A stretch of 64,000 nt of DNA from Desmodesmus armatus. Taxonomy: Eukaryota; Chlorophyta; Chlorophyceae; Sphaeropleales; Scenedesmaceae. The translations under genes were made by a program, and so were the position numbers. Position 1 is the first letter of the stretch, and each line of letters begins with the position of its first letter. Where the stretch lies: NCBI GenBank assembly GCA_007449985.2, contig VIIQ02000169.1, forward strand, positions 124,001 through 188,000, written 5' to 3'. A model generated the notes under the pieces. The model worked only from the letters and a program-made list of their open reading frames with translations. It did not search any database and was not told the origin of the DNA. Positions 18,501-28,580 of this stretch are shown here, in pieces.

Positions 18501-21500
18501 AGCTTCTGGATCATAATTATACGTTAATTATATTAATAATATAATTAATCCCGTATATAATCAACGTGAGCCCCGGGCATACCTCTGTAGCTGCAGCTTC
18601 TGGTTGGGTGTCAGCGGCTGTCCAGTGGACGGGTAGCTGTAGCTGCACATGCTGCCGCCGCCAGGGACCCCCAGTGAGCTATGCAAGCAATGGGAGCTCC
18701 CAGCCGGACTGTTGCTGCTGTTGTTGATGCAATACCAACCAACAGCACCACCGTTCGCAGGGTGACTTGGACCATCCTGCTGATCCTGTCCACCATCATC
18801 ATCCTGCTGCTGCTGCTGCTGCAGCTGTTGCTGGAGATAACACTCCCCCTCCTCCTGCTGCTGCTGCTGCTGCGGCGGCGGCGGCGGCGGTTGCAAGTCC
18901 TGAGGACTATCAGGTAGTGTCGGCAGCTGCTGCGAGAGCTGCATCAGCACCTGCTGCCACTGCTGCTTCTGCTCAGGCGGCAACAGCGACGTCTCCGCCG
19001 ACAGCTGCCGCTGCAGTAGACCCTGCAACTCAACAGCCACAGCCGGCGACGCACAAATGGACGAGCACGCACCCAGCTGTAGCTCCCTAGAGCGCCCTTG
19101 CTGTTCAGCAGCAAGGCCACTGCTCGTGCCACAGGCATGAACAGGGCCTTGCTGGACACCCTGGCCCCCCTGCACACCCCCTCCCACAGGTATAGGTACA
19201 CCTCCTGCAGGCGAGGCTGTACCTGCTGTACCTGCCGCTGCGACGGGGAACGCTGCACTCCCGCTGTCAGCGCTGCCGCCGGCAGCGGCTGCACCCGCTA
19301 GCCAGGTGCTGCTGCTGCTGCAGCCGCCCTCGCTGCTGCGGGGCGCTGCAGCAGCGCTGGGCGACAACGAGAAGTCCCCATGCCTGTTGATTGCCGCGAG
19401 AAGTCTCCCGTAGACCCCAACATAACAGATGTCGTCGCGGGGGAGCTGCTGACGATCGTTGGCAGTGGCCCACTGAGACTGTTGCTGCAATCGTGATCTC
19501 CATGCGTGCTGCTACAGCTGCCGTCGATATCACTGCCATCCGGCGCCATGCCGAAACTGAGGCCCTTATCAAGCAGGAACTGCTGCCGGGGGCCAAGTTC
19601 CGACTGCAGCTGCCGTTCAAGATGCTGCAGGGTCCGCTGCTGCTTCTGCTGCTGCTGGTCCACTTGCTGCTGCTGCTGCTGCTGCTGCGCCCCGCACAAG
19701 GGGTTCGCTGGTTCAGAGCTTGAGGGTTGGGGGGTGATGCCGCTGCCGCTGCTAGGCTGCTGTGAGCGCGGCAAGGCCGCTGCCGCTGCATCCCCGCTGC
19801 TGTTAGTGACGCTTAGGGAGTGTTTGTAGGTGATATAGTGGAAGGCCTTGACCACATTGGGATGGTCCATGGCCAGCATGAGTTGCACCTGTACACACAT
19901 CCATCATGAAAAACCTGTTTACCCCCATATGCATGTCGGAACACACCTTTGCAACTAGCCTGTCAACATCACAACTGGTCATCATGACATGTACATGATG
20001 GATGCAGCTCATTTGTCACACATATACTGTGACTGTGACTGTTGCTGCTACATGGTTAGGTTGTGTCTGAACACCCATACCTCCCACCTACACAACTCAG
20101 GCCCGCCAGAGATACAGCTACATTTACAATTGTGCAATGGATTGGCACGGAGGACGCCGTGCGAGCCTCAGGGGAGCGAGGGGATCACGGGGGATGTACA
20201 GGGCGGTGAATAGGTCACACCAAGCAATGAAGGGCTCCAGCTGATGCCAGCTTTCAACTGACATGTTGGAAAAAACACGCCACGCCACGCGATATCTGCT
20301 TGTGAGGGCCTTGTGACAACCCCCCCTCCTGCCCACAGCCGTGCTTTTCTGTGTCATGCTCAAGCCCACTGTGTGCATCGTCAAACAGTGATATGCTGTG
20401 CTGCGCTGTGTGCACAGCCGAGCGGTGCTGCGCTGTGCTGTGTATGACAACATACCAAGCCAACATACCGCATTGTCCACAGCAAGAAAACAACAACATA
20501 CCGCACTGTGCAAAGCATCAAAATACATACCGAGCCGACACACCTCATTGTCCACAGCCTTGCTTGTGTCAGCATCATGCTCGATGCACTTGATGGCGAC
20601 CTCCCTGCCAGCCCAGCGCCCTGCCAGCAGCAGCAGCAACATGCGCACAGAGGCTCAGCACACCATGCAGCACTTGGGGTGGGAATAGGTGTGGGGACTG
20701 GATGTTGCTTGATGTGGACCCGAGGTACGCTGTACTGCGCTTCGCTGTGTGCGCAGCCAAGGTGTTCTGCGCTGCACTGAGTATGCAGTCAACTCGTGCT
20801 GCGCGGCGTTGTCAGTGCTCAACTCAAAATGCGCTGCACGGGGTGCACAGTCCAGATGTGTTGCGCTGCACTGCGCTGTGTGTGCAGCAGCAGCACGGGT
20901 TGCACGGCACTGCGCTGTCAATGGAGTTCCCTTTCCTGCGGCATGCTGTGGCTCCACTCAAGTGCTGTGTGTTGGCCTGCTGTGCAGCAGAGACTGACCC
21001 AACAATGGCAATGCCAATTTCACACACGTCTTTGTTTGACTATCCTAGTAGGACGGATCCTGTGATCATGCATGAGTACCTGCACTCCCTCTGCTGACAC
21101 ACCGCTGACACACCTTTATAGACTCTCCCAAACGATCCGGCACCAATCAGACGGCCTGCAGTCCAATCATATCACACCACAGGCACTAAGGTGTTGCTGG
21201 CATTCGATTTTTGAGTAGACAAAGACAACAAGCATAATGCAAAGCATGGCTGCAGCTGAAGCTGTGCACAAATGCAGGCACTGCGTGCACATCATAGCTG
21301 CCCAAGCACTTCAAGTTGCACTAGCCCTAAGCCACAGCCCAAGCCCACACACAAGCGGCGCAGCATCCAGGCAAGCATGCAGCACTCACCAAAGTGTATC
21401 TTTGCGTTGCCAACGAAGCCAACGGAGGGGCTGGTGTTGACAGCAACCACCTCCCAGCCCTGATCCTGCTGCGGCTCGCCCAAATCATCGACATAGAAGG

Positions 21501-24500
21501 GGTCACCACCCCTGCAGCACACACACAACGTGTTTGGGGGGGGGGGGCAGGGTGTTACAAGTTGCGGTACTTTCACCGCTGGGCGGTACTCTGTACACTT
21601 GATGAGCTGGGTAAACCTGAGGTAGACACACATTGCAGGCGACCTGCAGCAAGACCGGCAGACGAGACCAGCACCAAAAAAATACTTTGACATGGCAACT
21701 GCCACACACACCAAATCATCGACATAGAAGGGGTCACCACCCTGCAGCACACACACAACGGTTTGTTTCAAAACCAGGGCGCGGTGTGTGGGGGCGTGGG
21801 GGCGCACCAACCAAGTGCCCCTGCCTCCTAAACCCCTAAAACCCGAAACCCTGCACCACATCACTCCCACCAGGCGCCAGCCATGTGATCTCCTTCACGC
21901 TCACCCTGTGTCCTCGCCGTCTCCACTGCCGTGCTCCTTCCCGCTGCTGTGAGTTGAGCCTGGCAGCACCAGGTGCTTGCTGCCGCCGGCACCCCGGGTG
22001 CCCGACGGCGGCTGAGATTTGCGGTACAGAGCCGCCTCCTGCCGCTGCCGCCGGTGCCGCGCACAGACCACCAACAGCGCCAAAGAGGCCGCCACGAGCA
22101 ACCCTGCGCCAGCAACAGGAAGCAGAACATACACGAGTTCAATGCAGCGTTACATTTTGCAGGCTGCTGTTGCGGTGGTTGTGGTTGATGCGAGTTGTGG
22201 TTGATGCTGGCAGCGCAGAGGCGTTGTAAGCGAGAGGCAGGTACATATATATACATATATGTATACACCGCGTGCATGGCCAGTAGGCCACTGCACGTGC
22301 CACCAGTGTCTGCCAGAGCCCTAGACTGACGTTGAGTCTCACATGCAGTGTCACTGCCCCGGCCCCTCCCTGTTGCAGACGACACACCCCCCCCCCCCAC
22401 CTCAACTCTTTCACCCCAACCCTACCAGCCAAGCGCATGCAGCACCTGTCCCACTGTCAGACATACCCAGAATATTGTTCAAACTTGAAACCAAACCAAA
22501 TCCAAGCCTGAACCCCAACCCGAACCTCAACCGAAGCAGGGCCCTACCTGCCAACAGTGATGGGCACCACTACCCCCACCAGCCAACGATGATGGACCCC
22601 CCCCCCCCCCGCACACACACACCAGTCAAGCACATACACAGTACTGGTTCAGAACCTGTAATGATGCTGAGACCTGAGCCTGAACCAGGACACAACCCTA
22701 CCTGCAACCTGCAAGTGATGGGCAACCCCTACCCCCACCAGCCAACAACGATGCCCCCCCCCCCCGAACACACCACACACACCCCAGCCAAGCACACACA
22801 CAGTACTGGTTCAAAACCCCAAAATAAATCCCGAAACCTGAACCTGAACCTGAACCTGAACAAAACCCTACCTGCAACAACAGTGATGGGCACCACTACC
22901 CCCACCAGCCAGCTCGAAGACCATCCAGGTGGTGCTGCTGCCTGCTGCCGCTGCGCCTGCTGCTCGCCTGCCTGCATGCTGCGGGACGCCAACAGTTGGT
23001 CTATAGCCTCGTTCACACACACCTGCAACCCGGGTTGGGGTTCGCACAAGGACACAAGCACAAAACACAAGGACACACGCACACAATCAAAAAGGCATCA
23101 TCAGTACTCTGTGGCGGTTTGTTGGCTCAGGACACAGCACCAACTTTAGACTGCAGTGTGGTGTTGATGGTGCGCATGTTGGGAAGCCGCCCTCAATACC
23201 CTTGCCTTCCAAACCTGAAACTGCCAGCCCGCCAAACCTGGAACTGCCGACCCTCTGTACCCAGATCCTGGCTCCCCCCCCTCCCTTGAGACACCAAGTA
23301 CAAGGTAGCCCAAACTTTGCCGGGGTTGTCCCAGGAAGACACCGTGTCACACTCACACCATGTCCCACTCACATCTGGCCCCTTGATCTTCAAGCATGTT
23401 GCGTTCACTGTGGTAAGGCAGAGGCGTGTGGTGTTGATGTATCAACAACCATATGGTGCGCATGTTGTGAAGCTACCCACAACACATTTGCCTTCCAAAC
23501 TTGAAACTGCCGGCCCTCTAAACCCACATCCTGACACCCCCCCCCTCTCCCTTGAGACACTAGAGGAGTTGAGATATGCAGGGGACAACAAGACGGCACC
23601 GTGTCCCACTCACATCTGGCCCCTTGATCTTCAGGCATGTTGCGTTCACTGTTGTAAGGCAGAGGCGTGTGGTGTTGATGGTGCGCATGCTATAGCCACC
23701 CACATGCCCTTGCCCTCCTGGAAACCCACGGGCACGTCGTAGCTGTAGTCGATCAGCCACAGCATGTCTGTGTAGGCATGACCCTGGGGTGGGTGGGTGG
23801 GTGGGTGGGACAGTGGGTCAGCACAGGGTTTGGACAGAGCCTCAGACACACACATGTGTTCAACTCATGTGTGCAACACATGATAAATGACATCCCCTAT
23901 GCTACACAACACAAACGCATCAAGATGAGATTCTATTAGTGGCAGATATCGCGGCATCTAACACATGCGTCATTTAACAAATTTAGCACATCATGTACAA
24001 CCCGCCCAACCCCCAAGGCTGCCAACAGTACTTACATGGAATGTGGCGTTGCGCTTAGCCAGCACCTGCTGCTGAATGTTGCTGCCCGCGAGCGGGAACC
24101 GCGGTGATCGCGGCTGATCGCGCTGTATCAGCTCCATCGTCGAGTCTGCGCGCACCAGGGTGGACGAGCAGCATGCACAACACATGCACGATTGGAATGG
24201 ATACATGAGTTGAATTGAACACATACATGCAGATGTGTTAAGCAGAGAGGGTACAAGTGTAGCTAGCATGTGTGTGTGGGTGGGTGGGGGGTAAAGTGAT
24301 GCCGTGACACAAGAAGGACAGAAGCACACTCGAGCAGCTGCCTTGAGGACGGATGGCTTCAGGTGTCCTGGGCTCCTGACGTTGGCTTATGGCGTTACCT
24401 GTTGTTGTGCAAGCAAGGCGCAGGCGCAGGGAGTCCTCCAGCTTTACCCAGCACCCCGACAAAGAAGTCGACCGCTGCACCTATGTCAGCGTTTTTGGGC

Positions 24501-25989
24501 TACCAGTGGGGCCGGTCACCCACTGCCTGTTCACATACACAAATTTCGAGCGAACCCACTGCCGGCGGCCGGAGGCAGAGCCTCACCAGTGAGCTTCGCT
24601 CAACAGCCCCATCCCACAAAAGCCAGTGCCCGGACCAAAAAAGCATGGGAGCGTATACGTATGTCAACGTACCTGTCGTTGTGCAAGCAAGGCGTAGGCG
24701 CAGAGAGTCTTCCAGCTTGAGGATGCTGCCTGGTACCCCGACAAAGAAGTCGACTGCTGCACCATTGCCCCGCCGCTCATTGGCGATGGAAATGTTGCGC
24801 ATGTGGAACAAACACGTTGCACACAGCTGCACGGCCGACCGCATGAACTTGAAGTCGAACAGCGGCATCAGGCCTGGAGGCGCTGTAATTGTGACATTCC
24901 TGCAGCAGCAATACAAGAGTTGCGGCATATGGGTGAAGCAAGCCCCAGTTAGGCGCAGGAAACAGTGGGAGTGATACCCGGGGGGGCGGGGGGCTCGAGT
25001 TGGGGGCATGGGGAGAGAGAGGGTTATCAGGGTGGGGGGAGATGGGGACCTAACGGCTGCCTACATGCGTCAGGCAGCAACAGGGGCATCTGGGTGCCAC
25101 GGGTCGGAGGCAGAAGCCCCATGGTTGCATGGGCAGTGGGCTGCAGGATGCGGGTGCAACGGCGTAAGAGGCAGGGGCGTGCACAATACATGCCAGCAGA
25201 GCGCTGCGCTTGTGGTGTATGCCCCATCATCAGCCCTTCGGCTGTGTGCCATGCCCCCTGCAGGAACATCTTCACTTCTGCTGCAGAAATCAGTCCACCT
25301 CCTGCAACTGTCGTCGATGCACTCCACGGCAATCTGCTGTTATCTCTAATGCATGCTGCAGACCCATTGGGAAGGCGTGCATGTCTCCCACATTCTTCAC
25401 TTAGGCAACACACCTTGTCACAGGCATTGGTGGCGCTGCATCATCGTGTTCAAACTCATCTGCACAGCAGACAGACAGCCCATTCGGCGGGTAAGCTGCA
25501 GTCTGGGCCTGCTTGCGCTGCAGCACTGCTCTGCAAACAGCCAGTCTGAAAGCAAACTCATGTTCAAGCAACTGCGGCGCCTTTGAGGTGCTGTTGTGCT
25601 GTCTGGGCTGAATGCTGTGCAAACAGCAGTCAGCACGGACGATGCTTCTGCAAATCATGCGTGCTGGTGCACGAGAGGCATGGTAGCTGCTCTGCCTGGC
25701 ACCCCTCCTCACCGACAGAGTAGTTTGTAAGCAGCACGACTGTAGTGACGTTTGTGTCAGCAAGTGCTTTCGTCAGCGTGACTGTTGGTACTCGGATGTC
25801 TGCAGCTGCGGGGTCTGATGCGTTGGCAACATACGCTGTCCCTCTCCCAGCTGGAGCTCCTGGGTATCCGCGCAGGTGCTGGCAATCTGAACAGGCTGGC
25901 TGGGGCCTGCAGCTTGCACATAGCAAGCTGAGGGACAGTATCAACAAGAGAAGCCCAAGCTCGGGTTGTACAACCCGCAAGGTTGCCAT
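15526..25989 (-). CDS. TKL-type receptor-like protein kinase, single-pass membrane
   Basis: Cell-surface kinase, ligand unknown. Seventeen exons (high to low): 25989-25713, 25459-25414, 24899-24673, 24145-24036, 23783-23700, 23022-22872, 22103-21905, 21511-21390, 21155-21114, 20620-20544, 19888-18583, 17985-17765, 17403-17251, 16860-16722, 16475-16402, 16131-16084 and 15896-15526; about 1215 residues. A signal peptide (MATLRVVQPELGLLLLILSL) leads into an ectodomain with RNVTITAPPG and several N-x-T/S sites. One membrane helix spans about 286-312, followed by basic RHRRQRQ. Kinase motifs are GAGSFGRV (P-loop), VAIK, HGDVNARN (catalytic loop), ADLGLSR (DLG instead of DFG) and GTLRSHMPPEM (activation-loop end). 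A Gln/Ser/Ala-rich insert of about 470 residues separates beta-4 from beta-5. Exon 19888-18583 is one base short of the length its borders require, and the frame changes between 19298 and 19490. Every other junction keeps frame. Catalysis is likely since Lys, catalytic Asp and metal-binding Asp remain. Confidence 0.93.
17505..17545 (-). repeat. Echo of the EYCDLG kinase exon (5' part)
   Basis: On the minus strand, CAGAGTATTGTGACCTGGGC and following bases repeat the acceptor and first codons of exon 17403-17251 about 140 bp upstream of it. The copy breaks off before the donor. Confidence 0.8.
18036..18175 (-). repeat. Dispersed repeat family, copy C
   Basis: Minus-strand copy of the family. 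TTTGGTCCGGGCACTGTGCA, GGTGAGGCTTTGCCTCAGGC and TGTGTGGCCAGCCAGTGGGA appear in reverse order relative to copy A. It sits in the kinase intron between the exons ending at 18583 and starting at 17985. Confidence 0.82.
18480..18562 (-). repeat. Exon-end echo followed by AT-rich palindromic patch
   Basis: CATACCTCTGTAGCTGCAGC (18486-18505) repeats the donor and last codons (KLQLQR) of the large kinase exon that ends at 18583. It is followed by about 50 bp made almost only of A and T (ATAATTATACGTTAATTATA and on). The AT patch stands out in this GC-rich intron and lies between the two copies of the exon end. Confidence 0.8.
20440..20520 (-). repeat. Two echoes of the VAIK exon 3' end
   Basis: The true exon end reads (plus strand) ACACCTCATTGTCCACAGCC at about 20541-20560. 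CATACCGCATTGTCCACAGC (20466-20485) and CATACCGCACTGTGCAAAGC (20498-20517) are diverged copies downstream in gene sense, retaining VDN-type codons and the donor region only. Confidence 0.7.
21714..21755 (-). repeat. Echo of the GGDPFYVDD exon (5' part)
   Basis: On the minus strand the acceptor CTGCAG plus codons for GGDPFYVDDL are repeated about 240 bp upstream of exon 21511-21390. The copy then runs into intron sequence. Confidence 0.88.
22548..22760 (-). repeat. Two echoes of the membrane-segment exon (3' part)
   Basis: Copies at 22543-22595 and 22699-22752 repeat the end of exon 23022-22872 (codons for VVPITVV(A)G and the GTAGGG donor) with a unit spacing of about 150-170 bp. Each is bounded by a C-run and the phrase CACAGTACTGGTTCA. 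Confidence 0.85.
23150..23690. repeat. Tandem duplication inside a kinase intron
   Basis: The block CCACTCACATCTGGCCCCTT, GATCTTCA(A/G)GCATGTTGCGTT and AAGGCAGAGGCGTGTGGTGT occurs at 23362-23440 and 23604-23683, with a weaker related part near 23150-23200. Unit length is about 240 bp. No exon piece is recognised apart from intron sequence directly beside exon 23783-23700. Confidence 0.8.
24396..24490 (-). repeat. Echo of the RNVTI ectodomain exon (3' part plus donor)
   Basis: Repeats the last 70-90 bp of exon 24899-24673 (AAVDFFVGV..LKLEDSLRLRLACTT) with substitutions and small indels, including the donor, about 280 bp downstream in gene sense. Confidence 0.88.
24487..24657 (+). repeat. Dispersed repeat family, copy D
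   Basis: GGCCGGAGGCAGAGCCTCAC and CAGTGCCCGGACCAAAAAAG match the core and right end of copy A. The left half is diverged. It lies between an exon echo and the true exon of the receptor kinase. Confidence 0.72.
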
Positions 25990-28580
25990 ATGTCATATGT
26001 CAGACTGCTCCCTGCTGCTGCTCCCCCTTTGGCACCATGCGGTGCCCGACACGCGATTACTGGGATATCGAAACGATTCACCAACTTCAGTCCAAGGTGT
26101 GCCCTCAGGAACTCATAGCTCTGCTTCCGTGACTTTTTGCGTTTGAGAATCTGATCTGCTGCTGTCGACGAGGTGCAGCTCTCTGGACGGCCGACGCTTT
26201 CACAAGCACTTTCAGTGACTTGCCATGATGAAAGACCACTCTGCAGTTGGATAAGTGTTAGTTGCGGTGGGACCACGGGTGGGGACCTAGAAGTCACAGT
26301 GTCACCTGAAGACAAGATGACCTGGAGGGCTGATCAAGCTCGACATGCAGCAAGGTCACTGACTAACCCAAACACACACCTGAACCCCCCTTCAGGGCCC
26401 CCTTCCATTCGCCTTGGCCACTTTGCACGCCTTCCCTAGGGAAGGGCCTGACTCAGTGAGTACCCACTAGTGCAACAAGGGTCCTGCACCTCCAGAGAAC
26501 CAGCACTAGGGTTGCATACTATAGCTTGATTGCAACATGACAGCTGTGCTGACGACCTTTGCTATTGCATGGCTGCAAGACGCAATCACGTGCTGGTCCA
26601 GCCGCAGCTGTCCACTGGTTGCACCAAGCCACCTCAAGTCCTGCCAACTGTGGTCTTCTGAGTGCTGTGAGGGCCTTCACCTCAGAAAGTCTACAACACT
26701 AGCATTGGCACTCCACAATGCCTCACTCACCCTCACCCCCACCGCAGCGGCGACACAAGGGGTCACATGGCCGCATATACAACAGCGGCTGTACCGATGT
26801 AAACCACTCTTTGAAACTTACAACTACAACACGCTGGCTGCTTGAAACAAGCACAAGTTGTGGGGAAGTCCCACTTCTGCAGACGACTAGGATGGGGCGC
26901 CCATACCAGTCACCACCTGTGCCCCAGGGGTGAGTGGCGCCACAGCACCACCGCACGCATGTGCCCTGCAGCCTCACTCACAAGCCACTCACAACGCATG
27001 CAATTGATCAAGCCAAGCCCCCACACATTGCGCCAAGGCGTGCCCACACCTTTGTTGAAGGGCAAAACTCAAACGCACACCAAGCCTGGCCCCATTTCCA
27101 GGGAAAATTAGGCGCATGCGGGAGATTGAACACGAACAGGGGGCGGTATGGAACCCATGAGGAACAACTGATGCAAAACAAGAGACTGATGCACCAACAA
27201 TCACCTACACACATGCACGATCTATTTGAACACACTGAAACAGCTGAAAGCAACAAGACAAACAATGCAGCTAAAACCATCTTGGCATGATCAAGCGGGT
27301 CTATCCAGTAGTACCTGCTGCTACAGCATGCTCACACAACTGTAGCCCATGCTTCCTCAACATGGCCCCACCCTCCCAGCAATGCTTGCTGGGGAGGCCT
27401 GCTTTGCCTGCTGGGCTGTAAAAACTGGCTGTGCAGCTGGGCTGTACAGCCATGTACCAGCGGCAGCAGCATGTGACAGCTGGGCTGTACAGCCATGTAA
27501 CAGCGGCAGCAGCATGTGCGTAAGCTGGGCTGTACAGCTGGGCCGTGCAAAGCTAGGCTGCATCCCATCAGTGCTCCTGACAGGCAAATTGCATCCAGAC
27601 AAATCCAGCAGGAGGCATACCAGCCGCCGGCTGGTACAGCGGCTGTAGTACAAGGATATTACGCTCTGACAGCACCAGCATTGCGGGCATCAGACACGTA
27701 AAACAACAACAGCGGACACATTCGATCCAACACGCAACATAGCAGTTGTGCGAGAACATGTGTGTGGTAGCATGCCAGGCGGCCTGGTAAAAGAACGCTT
27801 GCTGCAAAGTATAAACAGGCCCACAGAGCATAGAGCAGAACAAACAGCATATTGACACCCATCTGACAACAAGCAACTGGCGCCTGTGGCTGCCAGCTGG
27901 CTGAAGGTAACCTTGGTAAAAGTAAGAACGGGCTATGGCCACGCCAGTCTGTGCAGCAAACAGGGGTGCCCTGGCCTGGACATGCATTGAGCGATACAGC
28001 TGATGCCTTCAAGTTGCCCCCACCACACAACCCAATGTGTGTTGCTGCGGCTGGTGGCTGCGGGTGCTGGAGCTGACCCACCCCTCTGCCCCCCCCCCCC
28101 CACACACACATACCTTGTACACACACATACCTTGCATTAACGCACTTTTTCCTGCAGGTTGATGATGTCTAGCGTCTGCACCTGCCACCGCTCGGTACTG
28201 AGCGATTACGTCACTGTTGCTTGCCTATCTAGTAGGACAGTCTTAGTGAGCCTGCATGTATCCAAGTACTCCCTCTGTCGACACATGTGCACGCATGCAG
28301 TCTCTCTGTCGACACACCTCGGTAATGCTGCTGCTGTACCCACCCCTTGCTCGACACAACAACATATGCATGCTCCACCTGCCCCCACAAGCCACACACT
28401 GGAGCGCAAGCACCAGGAAACATGCGACAACAATGATCCCCCACACTGCATGATACCACAGACCACACAAACAAGCATGCCCTACGATCCACGTGCCACA
28501 ATGCCCCAATCGTTGCCATGCTGCTTGTTGCACCGTACCTCGCACACATCACACCATATCACATATTATCTCTGCCAGCC
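25990..28580. other. Intergenic region between two minus-strand genes
   Basis: Holds the presumed promoter of the receptor kinase (left end) and the 3' end of the CorA gene (right end). No further protein family was recognised. It contains a 47-bp duplication at 27434-27530 (GCTGGGCTGTACAGCCATGTA plus CAGCGGCAGCAGCATGTG) and a 74-bp mini-MITE at 28201. Confidence 0.55.
28201..28274. mobile_element. 74-bp mini-MITE, copy 1
   Basis: AGCGATTACGTCACTGTTGC at the left and CCAAGTACTCCCT at the right. About 90% identical over its whole length, without gaps, to 61621-61694, whose ends form a perfect 9-bp inverted repeat. It sits just 3' of the CorA coding region. Confidence 0.75.

Noticed and set aside
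22343..23149. 268-residue plus-strand open frame
   Set aside because: Antisense to the receptor-kinase membrane exon and its echoes. The Asn/Pro repeats come from duplicated intron units.
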